Assembly: GCF_004006665.1 (NCBI RefSeq)
Contig: NZ_QOCL01000016.1
Coordinates: forward strand, 1-64,000
DNA: 64,000 nt
From: Halobacteriovorax sp. HLS
Lineage (GTDB): Bacteria > Bdellovibrionota > Bacteriovoracia > Bacteriovoracales > Bacteriovoracaceae
Direction of reading: 5' to 3'
The notes beneath the pieces were generated by a model, which saw only the letters and a list, made by a program, of their open reading frames with translations, made no database searches and was not told the DNA's origin. A program made the translations under genes and the position numbers. Below, in pieces: positions 16,950-24,597 of the stretch (the stretch's first letter is position 1; each line of letters begins with the position of its first letter).

Positions 16950-18512
16950 ATGGATACGGTTTTAGAAGAAAAACGTAGTCTTCTAGTTGAGAAAAGAGAG
17001 CAGGCTGCACTTGGTGGCGGAGCTGCAAGAATTGAAAAACAACACTCGCAAGGTAAATACACGGCGAGAGAAAGAATAGAACGAGTTATTGATCCAGGAA
17101 CATTTCTAGAGTTTGATAGATTTGTTACACACAGATGTACGGAATTTGGTTTAGAAAAAACTAAGTTTCTTGGTGACGGAGTTGTAACTGGAATTGCTCA
17201 AATTAACGGTCAAAAAGTGGCCTTGTACTCACAAGACTTTACTTGTTGGGGTGGAGCTCTTGGTGAAAGTCATGCAAAGAAAATTTGTAAGATTATGGAC
17301 TTTGCAATCGCAAATAGAATTCCAATAATAGGTATTAATGATTCAGGTGGTGCACGAATTCAAGAAGGTGTTGATGCTCTAGGTGGATATGCGGAGATCT
17401 TTTATAGAAATGTTAAGGCCTCAGGTGTAGTTCCTCAGATTTCACTTATTATGGGACCATGTGCAGGTGGAGCAGTTTATTCTCCAGCGATAACAGATTT
17501 TATTTTTATGGTCGACAAAACTTCTTATATGTTTGTTACTGGGCCTGATGTAATTAAAACAGTTACTCATGAAGAAGTTACTAAAGAGGAACTTGGCGGG
17601 GCTACAACTCATAATGAAACATCAGGTGTCGCTCAGTTTATGACAAGTGATGAAGATGAGTGCTTCGAAAGAGTTAGGGAACTCTTGGCATATTTACCAT
17701 CAGCGTGTTTCACAAAACCAATCCCTAAATATACTGCAGACCCAGTTAATAGAGATAATAAAAAACTCGCTGAAGTAGTACCTTCAAATCCTAAGAAACC
17801 TTATGATATGAATGAAATCATCTTAGATATTGTCGATGATTCACACTTTTTAGAAGTTCATAAAGGTTGGGCGAAAAATATAATTGTAGGTTTTGCTTCA
17901 ATAGGTGGAATTAAAATTGGTATCGTTGCTAATCAACCACAAATTTTGGCAGGAGTTTTAGATATCGACTCTTCTTGTAAGGCGGCGAGATTTATTAGAT
18001 TCTGTGACTCATTTGATATTCCAATTCTTACTCTAGTTGATGTTCCTGGGTTCTTACCTGGAACTGTTCAGGAGTACGGAGGAATTATTAAGCATGGGTC
18101 TAAACTTCTATATGCTTACTCTGAAGCTACGGTTCCAATGATTACTCTAATTACTCGTAAAGCATATGGTGGGGCTTATGATGTTATGGCATCAAAGCAT
18201 ATTAGATCAGATGTAAATCTCGCTTACCCAACTGGGGAGATTGCGGTGATGGGTGCAGAGGGTGCTGTTAATATAATCTTTAGAAATGAATTAAATGGTC
18301 TTGAAGGTGAGGCATTCGATAAGAAAAAAGCTGAACTTGTAAAGAATTATGAAGATCGTTTTGCTAATCCATATAGGGCAGCAGAAAGAGGATATCTTGA
18401 TGCAGTAATTCTTCCTGAGGAAACTCGTCAGAGACTATATGAGTATCTTGTGGCCCTTAAGAATAAGAATGTTGATAGACCTTCAAGAAAACATGGGAAT
18501 ATTCAGCTATGA
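16950..18512 (+). CDS. pccB: Acyl-CoA (propionyl-CoA type) carboxylase, carboxyltransferase subunit
   Basis: It transfers CO2 from carboxybiotin to an acyl-CoA, most likely propionyl-CoA giving methylmalonyl-CoA. The single chain carries both crotonase-like halves: an N-terminal half with GINDSGGARIQEG and GPCAGGAVYSPA, and a C-terminal half with DVPGFLPGTVQEYGGIIKHG and TRKAYGGAYDVM. At 520 residues it matches PccB/AccD5-type proteins rather than the split AccA/AccD. A strong GGAGG lies before the ATG. The gene overlaps the biotin carboxylase by four bases (ATGA). A methylmalonyl-CoA mutase 9 kb away supports propionyl-CoA as substrate. Confidence 0.93.
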   Translation: MDTVLEEKRSLLVEKREQAALGGGAARIEKQHSQGKYTARERIERVIDPGTFLEFDRFVTHRCTEFGLEKTKFLGDGVVTGIAQINGQKVALYSQDFTCWGGALGESHAKKICKIMDFAIANRIPIIGINDSGGARIQEGVDALGGYAEIFYRNVKASGVVPQISLIMGPCAGGAVYSPAITDFIFMVDKTSYMFVTGPDVIKTVTHEEVTKEELGGATTHNETSGVAQFMTSDEDECFERVRELLAYLPSACFTKPIPKYTADPVNRDNKKLAEVVPSNPKKPYDMNEIILDIVDDSHFLEVHKGWAKNIIVGFASIGGIKIGIVANQPQILAGVLDIDSSCKAARFIRFCDSFDIPILTLVDVPGFLPGTVQEYGGIIKHGSKLLYAYSEATVPMITLITRKAYGGAYDVMASKHIRSDVNLAYPTGEIAVMGAEGAVNIIFRNELNGLEGEAFDKKKAELVKNYEDRFANPYRAAERGYLDAVILPEETRQRLYEYLVALKNKNVDRPSRKHGNIQL

Positions 18513-19957
18513 TAAGACAAAGAGAAAATACTAGTAGAAGAATATTAATTACAAATCGTGGGGAAATTGCCTCTCGTATTGCTAAAGCTTGTCGAGAGCT
18601 TGGGCATGTGGCAATTGGTATTTGGACGGATAATGAAGTTCACGCAACTCATCTTCAATTTTGTGACGAGTGGGTACACCTCAAAGGAAGTACCAATGCT
18701 GAAACTTATCTAAATATTGAAAACCTAGTTTCGGTAATTAAAGAGAATAATGTTGATGCTGTTCATCCTGGATATGGTTTCTTATCTGAAAATGCTGAAT
18801 TTGCTCAAAGAATGAAAGACGAAGGAATTATTTTTATCGGTCCAAATGTGGAATGTATAAAAGTAATGGGTGATAAAGCAACTTCTAAGCAACTTGCAAA
18901 TGAAGTTGGAGTCCCTACTGTTCCTGGAACAGATAAGGCCGTAAAGTCAGTTGATGAAGCTGTCCAAATTTCTGGTGATATTGGATACCCTGTTTTACTT
19001 AAAGCCGTTGCTGGTGGTGGTGGACGTGGAATGAGAGCATGTGCGAATGAGGAAGAAGTTCGTGCAAACTTTGAAGCAGTTGGAAGAGAATCTTTAGCAG
19101 CTTTTAATAATGGTGATCTTCTTGTCGAAAAGCTTATTGTTAATCCAAGACATATTGAAGTCCAAATTCTTGCTGATAAGAAAGGAAATGTTTATCACTT
19201 TTTTGAAAGAGAATGCTCTATTCAAAGAAGACATCAGAAAGTCGTTGAGGAGGCACCTTCTCCTTTTATTGGTGAAGATGAAGAATTGAGACAAAGGGTT
19301 TGTGAGACAGCTGTTAAGTTAGCTAAGGCAGTAAATTACGACTCGGCAGGAACTGTTGAGTTTATTATGGCCGAAGATAAGAGTTTCTACTTTCTAGAAA
19401 TGAATACTCGTATACAAGTTGAGCATCCGATAACTGAAGAAATCACAGGGATTGATCTTCTTGTTTGTATGATTCAGTCAGCTCTTGGTGATGACTTAGG
19501 GTTTCCTAGTCAAGACTTCATTAAGAGATCAGGTCATGCGATAGAGTGTAGAATATGTGCAGAAGACCCAATCACAATGTTGCCAGCTCCTGGGCTTGTA
19601 ACAGGCTTTGAAACGAACTTCCCTCAAGGAACTCGTTTTGATCACTGTCTTTTTAAGGGACTTAACGTAACTCCTGATTTTGATCCAATGGTTGGAAAGC
19701 TTGTGTGTAAAGGGATTATTAGAGATGTTGCAATTAGAAAGATGAGAGCGGCATTGGATGGACTTTTTATTGAAGGACTAAAAACAAATAGACCTCTTTT
19801 AAAAGTTATCATGAATAATGAGAATTTTATTAATGGTAACTATTCGACTGATTTTATCAAAGTAGAGAATCCTCAAGCATTAGTTCAAACAGATCTCAAC
19901 CACATGAGGTTTTATAAGATGCTTGCAGGTGTTGAAGCAAGAAGAATGGGGATGTAG
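18509..19957 (+). CDS. pccA: Biotin carboxylase subunit of the acyl-CoA carboxylase
   Basis: It carboxylates the biotin of the carrier protein using ATP and bicarbonate. The ATP-grasp fold shows LITNRGEIASRIAKACRELG at the N-terminus, VHPGYGFLSENAEFA, the glycine loop AGGGGRGMR near residues 167-175, and EMNTRIQVEHPITEEITG near 300-317. At 482 residues it lacks a fused biotinyl domain, which is instead encoded next door (19960-20472). The start overlaps the pccB stop by four bases. AccC of fatty-acid synthesis is a homologue; context favours a dedicated propionyl-CoA role. Confidence 0.93.
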   Translation: MIRQRENTSRRILITNRGEIASRIAKACRELGHVAIGIWTDNEVHATHLQFCDEWVHLKGSTNAETYLNIENLVSVIKENNVDAVHPGYGFLSENAEFAQRMKDEGIIFIGPNVECIKVMGDKATSKQLANEVGVPTVPGTDKAVKSVDEAVQISGDIGYPVLLKAVAGGGGRGMRACANEEEVRANFEAVGRESLAAFNNGDLLVEKLIVNPRHIEVQILADKKGNVYHFFERECSIQRRHQKVVEEAPSPFIGEDEELRQRVCETAVKLAKAVNYDSAGTVEFIMAEDKSFYFLEMNTRIQVEHPITEEITGIDLLVCMIQSALGDDLGFPSQDFIKRSGHAIECRICAEDPITMLPAPGLVTGFETNFPQGTRFDHCLFKGLNVTPDFDPMVGKLVCKGIIRDVAIRKMRAALDGLFIEGLKTNRPLLKVIMNNENFINGNYSTDFIKVENPQALVQTDLNHMRFYKMLAGVEARRMGM

Positions 19958-19959
19958 TC

Positions 19960-20472
19960 ATGAGAACTTATTTAATAGATGACGACAAGAATGAAGTTAT
20001 CGTTGATTTAACTAGAACAAAAGTACACTCTAGTGAGCTAGTTGAGTTTGACTACTCAACGATCGAAGATAATAAATTGATTGATAAGAAAACTATTTTT
20101 GTACGTCAATTGTGTGGTCAATACTTTGTTTCTGAAAATAATAAGAAGTGGTCGAAGATTTCTAGACAAGATCTTCCGTCTAGAATGCTTAATGTTGACC
20201 GAGTTTTCAAAGTTTACAGAGGGTATAAGCCTTCAGGATTAAGCGGCGGAAATGAAGGTGAGTTACTTACTCAAATGCCTGGTAAGATTGTAAAAATTAA
20301 TACTCAGGTTGGAGATACTGTTGAGCCAGGTCAAACTTTAATTATTCTTGAAGCGATGAAAATGGAAAATGAAATTAAGTGCGGAGTAGCAGGAACTGTG
20401 AAGGCCGTACATGTAAAAGAAGGGGATGCCTTAGATCAAGGTGTTCTAATGATAGAAATTGAATCTAATTAA
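19960..20472 (+). CDS. Biotin carboxyl carrier protein of the acyl-CoA carboxylase
   Basis: It carries the biotin that shuttles CO2 between the two preceding gene products. Residues about 95-170 form a biotinyl/lipoyl domain with EAMKMENEI, where Lys134 is the predicted biotinylation site. Residues 1-90 are of unrecognised fold and may tether the carrier to the carboxylase, in place of the linker seen in fused PccA chains. It lies two bases after the biotin carboxylase gene. The biotin ligase needed to charge it is at 60273-60971. Confidence 0.92.
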   Translation: MRTYLIDDDKNEVIVDLTRTKVHSSELVEFDYSTIEDNKLIDKKTIFVRQLCGQYFVSENNKKWSKISRQDLPSRMLNVDRVFKVYRGYKPSGLSGGNEGELLTQMPGKIVKINTQVGDTVEPGQTLIILEAMKMENEIKCGVAGTVKAVHVKEGDALDQGVLMIEIESN

Positions 20473-20483
20473 GGAGATCAATA

Positions 20484-21494
20484 GTGAGTTTTAATGGAAA
20501 AAATCCAAATGACTTTGTAAATGATATTGATCGAATGAAAAATGATCTAAGAAATGGCCTCAAGTTTTTGGGGCCTTTTTTAATTATTTTTCTTTTGATC
20601 ATAGGTGGCTTCACATCTTTTTACACAGTGGAACCTGATGAAGAAGCAGTAGTGATAAGGTTTGGAAAGTACTTAACTACCAATCCTCCTGGATTACATT
20701 TTAAAATACCTCTAGGTGTTGATAATGTTATTAAGGTTAAGACTAAGAGAGTTCTACAGGCAGAGTTTGGTTTTAGAACTGAAAATACTAGAACTAGAAG
20801 AACTACTTACTCTAGTAATAACTTTAAAAATGAATCACTCATGCTTACAGGGGATTTAAATGTTGCTGATGTTGAGTGGGCCGTTCAATTTCAAATTGCT
20901 GATCCATTCAAGTATTTATTTCAGACTTCTGCTCCAGAAGTGACGATTAGAGATGTCTCTGAGTCTATAATGAGAAGGGTTGTTGGTGATCGCTCTGTTA
21001 CAGATGTGCTGACAACTGGAAAGATGGAGATTGAAACAAGGGCCTATGAACTTATGCAAGAAGTTTTAAATAAGTACGATATGGGTGTTCGTATTGTAAC
21101 TGTAAAACTTCAGGACGTGAATCCACCAGAAGTAGTTAAGCCTTCATTTAATGAGGTTAACGAAGCAAAACAAGAGCAAGAAAAGGCAATTAACGAGGCC
21201 GAGGGCGAATACAATAGAGTAATTCCTGAAGCAAGAGGTAAGGCCGAGAAATTGATTAGTGAAGCAGAAGGTTATGCTACGGCACAACTTAACCAGGCCT
21301 TAGGGGATGCGAATAAGTTTGAAGCAATTCTTGTTGAGTATAAGAGGTCTCCACGTGTGACAAGAAAGAGAATCTATCTTGAAACAATGTCTTCCATCTT
21401 TAAGAAATTTGAAAATATAACAGTTGTTGATCCTGAGGTGAAAGGATTACTTCCTGTATTTAATAAGTCATTAGGAGTAAGTAATGGGAAATAA
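20484..21494 (+). CDS. hflK: HflK-like SPFH-domain membrane protein
   Basis: HflK and HflC form a large cage around the FtsH protease at the inner membrane. Residues 28-50 are the membrane anchor, followed by the SPFH/band-7 domain (YTVEPDEEAVVIRFGKY, then PPGLHFKIPLG) and a coiled coil rich in EAxGxA repeats around 235-275. The start is GTG at 20484 with AAGGAG at 20471-20476. The 336-residue protein lacks the Pro/Gly-rich N-terminus of E. coli HflK. It overlaps hflC by 11 bases. Confidence 0.9.
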   Translation: MSFNGKNPNDFVNDIDRMKNDLRNGLKFLGPFLIIFLLIIGGFTSFYTVEPDEEAVVIRFGKYLTTNPPGLHFKIPLGVDNVIKVKTKRVLQAEFGFRTENTRTRRTTYSSNNFKNESLMLTGDLNVADVEWAVQFQIADPFKYLFQTSAPEVTIRDVSESIMRRVVGDRSVTDVLTTGKMEIETRAYELMQEVLNKYDMGVRIVTVKLQDVNPPEVVKPSFNEVNEAKQEQEKAINEAEGEYNRVIPEARGKAEKLISEAEGYATAQLNQALGDANKFEAILVEYKRSPRVTRKRIYLETMSSIFKKFENITVVDPEVKGLLPVFNKSLGVSNGK

Positions 21495-22458
21495 ATTAGC
21501 TCCTTTAGTAGTTGTTGTAGGACTTCTACTAGTACTAGGAAAAAGTACAATTTTTATTGTCAATGAAGGTAATCAGGCAATTATAACGGAATTTGGTAAA
21601 CCTGTAGGCAAGCCAATCACAAATGCTGGACTACATTTTAAGAAACCTTTTGTTCAAGAAGTTCGTTATGTTGATAAGAGAATTCTTTCATGGGATGGGA
21701 TGCCAAATCAGATTCCAACAAAGGATAAAAAGTTCATCAAGGTAGATACAACGGCTAGATATAGAGTTGTTGATGCACTTAAATTTATTCAAACCGTAAG
21801 AAATACAAGTGGAGCTAAGGCGAGGCTTGATACGATTTTAGACTCTGCTACAAGAAATATAATTTCTGGTCATAACTTAGTTGAAGCAGTAAGAAATTCA
21901 AATGCTATTATAGACAATTCTGCTAAAGAAAAAGCTGATATTGAGAAGAAGAAAGCTGCTGGAGAGAATTACGTTGAAGAAGGTGTGTCAGGGGAAATAG
22001 AAAAAATTTCTACTGGACGTGAGCAATTAAGTCAGTTGATTGTGGAAAAAGCAGACTCTGAATTAGCAGGTTTTGGAATTAAGTTAATTGATGTTCAGTT
22101 AAGAAGAATCTCGTATGAAGAATCTGTTGAAAGAAAAGTTTATGACAGAATGATTTCAGAGAGGCAAAGGATTGCGCAGAAAATTCGCTCTATAGGTTCT
22201 GGAGAAAAAGCAAAAATCGAAGGTCGTCTGACTAGAGATTTAAGAAAGATCCAATCGCAAGCCTATAGAAAAGCACAAGCGCTAAGAGGGGCTGGGGAAG
22301 CTAAAGCTGCTTCAGTTTATGCTAAGGCATTAAACAAGGGCCCTGAGTTTTACGAATTTGTTAAGTCGATGGAAGTTTATCAATCTTCATTAGGGGGAAA
22401 GACAAACTTCATTATTTCATCTGACTCAGAGTTTTTAAAGCATCTTAAAGGAAAGTAA
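21484..22458 (+). CDS. hflC: HflC-like SPFH-domain membrane protein
   Basis: It is the partner of HflK in the FtsH-regulating complex. One N-terminal hydrophobic segment (about residues 6-24) is followed by the band-7 domain (FIVNEGNQAIITEFGKPVG, then GLHFKKPFVQEV) and a helical region with RAGEAKAASVYAKAL-like sequence near 268-285. An insertion with charged KEKADIEKKKAAGENY lies near 150. The 324-residue length is normal. It ends one base into the start of the next gene (22458). Confidence 0.9.
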   Translation: MGNKLAPLVVVVGLLLVLGKSTIFIVNEGNQAIITEFGKPVGKPITNAGLHFKKPFVQEVRYVDKRILSWDGMPNQIPTKDKKFIKVDTTARYRVVDALKFIQTVRNTSGAKARLDTILDSATRNIISGHNLVEAVRNSNAIIDNSAKEKADIEKKKAAGENYVEEGVSGEIEKISTGREQLSQLIVEKADSELAGFGIKLIDVQLRRISYEESVERKVYDRMISERQRIAQKIRSIGSGEKAKIEGRLTRDLRKIQSQAYRKAQALRGAGEAKAASVYAKALNKGPEFYEFVKSMEVYQSSLGGKTNFIISSDSEFLKHLKGK

Positions 22459-23081
22459 TGATTGAGTATGTGATTGCTGAAAGTCCAGATGATCGAGTAT
22501 TAAAAAAGGCCTCTGACATTTTAAAGTCAGGTGGCCTTGTCTGTTATCCTACAGATACAAACTGGTTAATCGTCTGCGACCCTTTTAATAAGAAAGGTCT
22601 TGAAAAGCTTTATAGAGTAAAGAACGAAGGACCTCTTAAGCACTATAGTTTAATTGCGGACACAATTTCTAGGGCGCAAGAAGTTGCACATATTCATGAT
22701 AGTGCTTTTAAAATGATTAGAAAGAAAGTTCCAGGGCACTATACATTCATTTTCGAGGCGAGAAAGAAAATTACAAGAGCAGTTCAGGCCAATAAGTCTG
22801 ATAAAGAAGTTGGGGTAAGGTTTTGTCCGGATCTTATTTCTCAAAATCTGATTGCTGTTCATGAAGACGTTCTTCTTTCTACTCATGTGACGAATGAACT
22901 TGTAAAGGTTAGTGAAGGTGAAGAGATATATAGTTATCAGATTGAAGAGGCACTTAGGGGACAGTTAGATATGATTATAGACCCAGGAGAATATAATTTT
23001 GTTGGTGTCTCTACTATAGTTAACCTTACACAAGAGGGGGTCGTGGAGGTCTTAAGGGAAGGATCTGGAGATTGGCCTTGA
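22458..23081 (+). CDS. YciO/YrdC/Sua5-family protein
   Basis: The fold binds ATP, threonine and bicarbonate in TsaC/Sua5, which make threonylcarbamoyl-AMP for tRNA t6A. Here the sequence is closer to the YciO branch: SGGLVCYPTDTNWLIVCD replaces the PTDTVYGL motif, and VPGHYTFIFEARKKITRAV and VGVRFCPD follow. The canonical KR.KP motif is altered to KNEGPLKHYSLI and the S-T-S-A-N segment to STHVTN. A t6A role is therefore uncertain. It overlaps hflC by one base and the tiny ORF at 23078 by four. Confidence 0.8.
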   Translation: MIEYVIAESPDDRVLKKASDILKSGGLVCYPTDTNWLIVCDPFNKKGLEKLYRVKNEGPLKHYSLIADTISRAQEVAHIHDSAFKMIRKKVPGHYTFIFEARKKITRAVQANKSDKEVGVRFCPDLISQNLIAVHEDVLLSTHVTNELVKVSEGEEIYSYQIEEALRGQLDMIIDPGEYNFVGVSTIVNLTQEGVVEVLREGSGDWP

Positions 23082-23182
23082 AAAAACCTATAAACAAAGT
23101 GAGAGTCGGCTTTAAATTGGTACTTCTCGCTATGGTTCTATACTTTTGGTATGAGCTCTATGTGGCTTTTACGACCAGCTAA
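23078..23182 (+). CDS. Small putative membrane protein (34 residues)
   Basis: A TTG codon overlaps the previous stop (TTGA) and opens a 34-codon frame ending TAA. The product starts LKKPINKVRVGFK, basic, followed by one hydrophobic segment (LVLLAMVLYFWYELYVAF). A positively charged N-terminus before a single helix fits a small inner-membrane protein. The stop-start overlap suggests translational coupling, like that of the neighbouring genes. No homologue is recognised, and a non-ATG start with no separate ribosome binding site leaves doubt. Confidence 0.45.
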   Translation: MKKPINKVRVGFKLVLLAMVLYFWYELYVAFTTS

Positions 23183-23187
23183 TTTTT

Positions 23188-23805
23188 TCACTTCCAAATA
23201 ATAAAGTTCTTTATAAGACATGGGATATACCAAAATCTCTTGGATTTAGCTCCCATAAAACCTTTAAACTGCATCCATGCTTCATCACTAAAGTAGTTTA
23301 AATATTCATGAGAAATTTTCTTTTGTGCAGAACGAATTCCCCAAAATAGTCGAACGGCATGAGGCTCAAGGATAGTGCCAATACTAGGCACTACGACAAC
23401 ATAGTTTTTTGATACTCTATTGATTTCAGATATTACACTGCATAGATTCTCAATAGGCTGAACATGTTCTAGAACTCCAATAGAGACAGTGAGATCAAAG
23501 TAATTATCTTCAAAAGGGAGTGTGACCCCATCAGTTTTATGAAAAGTTACATTTCTACCTTCGTAACTGTAGTCTTCTATATCAACGCCATGAAGGTCAA
23601 AATTCTTCTTATGTTCAAAGTGAATTAAGAAGTCCATTCCATTGTTACAACCCATATCTAAAATTCTTTTAGGTTCATTAGAATCTAAGACACCGTTGGA
23701 ATGCTTAATAATATATTGCATTCTTCTTTGCTTAATTGGTTTGGCAAACTTGGTTTTCCAAATAGGATATACGCTTTGATAAATTTTCGTAATTATTGAA
23801 TTCAT
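23188..23805 (-). CDS. Class I SAM-dependent methyltransferase
   Basis: The motif I RILDMGCNNGMDF (residues about 43-55) is a SAM-binding loop. HGVDIEDY gives the acidic ribose contact, and LPFEDNYFDLTVSIGVLEHV is the typical motif of UbiE/Methyltransf_11 proteins. At 205 residues it has no extra domain. The substrate is unknown. It lies opposite to the preceding operon and six bases from the small ORF, with no obvious terminator between. Confidence 0.85.
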   Translation of the reverse strand: MNSIITKIYQSVYPIWKTKFAKPIKQRRMQYIIKHSNGVLDSNEPKRILDMGCNNGMDFLIHFEHKKNFDLHGVDIEDYSYEGRNVTFHKTDGVTLPFEDNYFDLTVSIGVLEHVQPIENLCSVISEINRVSKNYVVVVPSIGTILEPHAVRLFWGIRSAQKKISHEYLNYFSDEAWMQFKGFMGAKSKRFWYIPCLIKNFIIWK

Positions 23806-23832
23806 GAAAGAATTTTATCATGAAATAGTTAC

Positions 23833-23860
23833 ACTAGGTCATGGGAAATCATGACCTAGT
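23833..23860. terminator. Strong hairpin without T-run between two minus-strand genes
   Basis: ACTAGGTCATG (23833-23843) and CATGACCTAGT (23850-23860) form a perfect 11-pair stem with a GGAAAT loop. It lies just after the lipoprotein gene (minus strand), so termination is plausible, but no T-tract follows on either strand. A protein-binding site or mRNA 3'-end stabiliser is the alternative. Confidence 0.5.
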
Positions 23861-23872
23861 AATCACAAAACT

Positions 23873-24412
23873 CTATAGAGGATTAAGTGTACATTCGGCT
23901 TCAATCTTTAACGATGAGAAGTCTTCGCTGAAGTCTAGAATGACAGTATATCTTCCTTTTGCCTGAATATCGTTATCTATAAATGTTGTACTGTAGAACC
24001 ACCTCGTTTCATTTAAGTCATCATATGATGAGCTTTCAGGTATAAATATGTCAGCGACATCTTGCTCATTCGACGTATTTGTTAATGATAGTTTTCCATT
24101 TTCATAAACAAAGTCGTATTTACCTCTTTCAAGGCCACTTCCACATTCAACTTCTTCATCATTGATTGTTCCAATGATAACTGAGTCATAAAAACTTTCA
24201 TCTACAATGAAATGGTCTTCCTCTAGATTCATCTCAACATTACCGGAACTAATTGATTTTCCAGACATTGAAGTTTTAAGTGTTTCAAGCTTACTGCAAC
24301 TCACTGGTCGATCATTTAAGGTACACGACTGAGTCCTCTTTATATCTTCTTCTGAGCAAGACATTAAAGTTGTGATTCCAAGTAGCATAATAAGTAGTTT
24401 AAAAGTTTTCAT
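23873..24412 (-). CDS. Putative lipoprotein, unknown function
   Basis: The N-terminus MKTFKLLIMLLGITTLMSC is a lipoprotein signal peptide with the lipidated cysteine at residue 19. Two further cysteines (CTLNDRPVSC) follow soon after. The rest is a beta-rich, acidic 160-residue domain I do not recognise. The ATG at 24412 is chosen over an in-frame ATG 12 bases upstream because a GGGGGA Shine-Dalgarno lies between the two. Confidence 0.75.
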   Translation of the reverse strand: MKTFKLLIMLLGITTLMSCSEEDIKRTQSCTLNDRPVSCSKLETLKTSMSGKSISSGNVEMNLEEDHFIVDESFYDSVIIGTINDEEVECGSGLERGKYDFVYENGKLSLTNTSNEQDVADIFIPESSSYDDLNETRWFYSTTFIDNDIQAKGRYTVILDFSEDFSSLKIEAECTLNPL

Positions 24413-24597
24413 AATTTCCCCCATTGTTAGTAACTACTGGGTATAAAGCAATGGGCATGCCAAAAAAGTGTTTCGTTTTTGGAACATGTCACTAAGCTGT
24501 AAATATTGTTAACACCCCCTGAAATAAGTTCTCGACCCATATAATAATTTCCCAAATATACGTAAAATTAGGCATTAATACTTTAAAAGGTGAGTCT

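Noticed and set aside
24507-24545. TTGTTA and TATAAT before the large secreted protein gene
   Set aside because: TATAAT is good but the spacing is 27 bases and no other -35 fits; not listed as a promoter.
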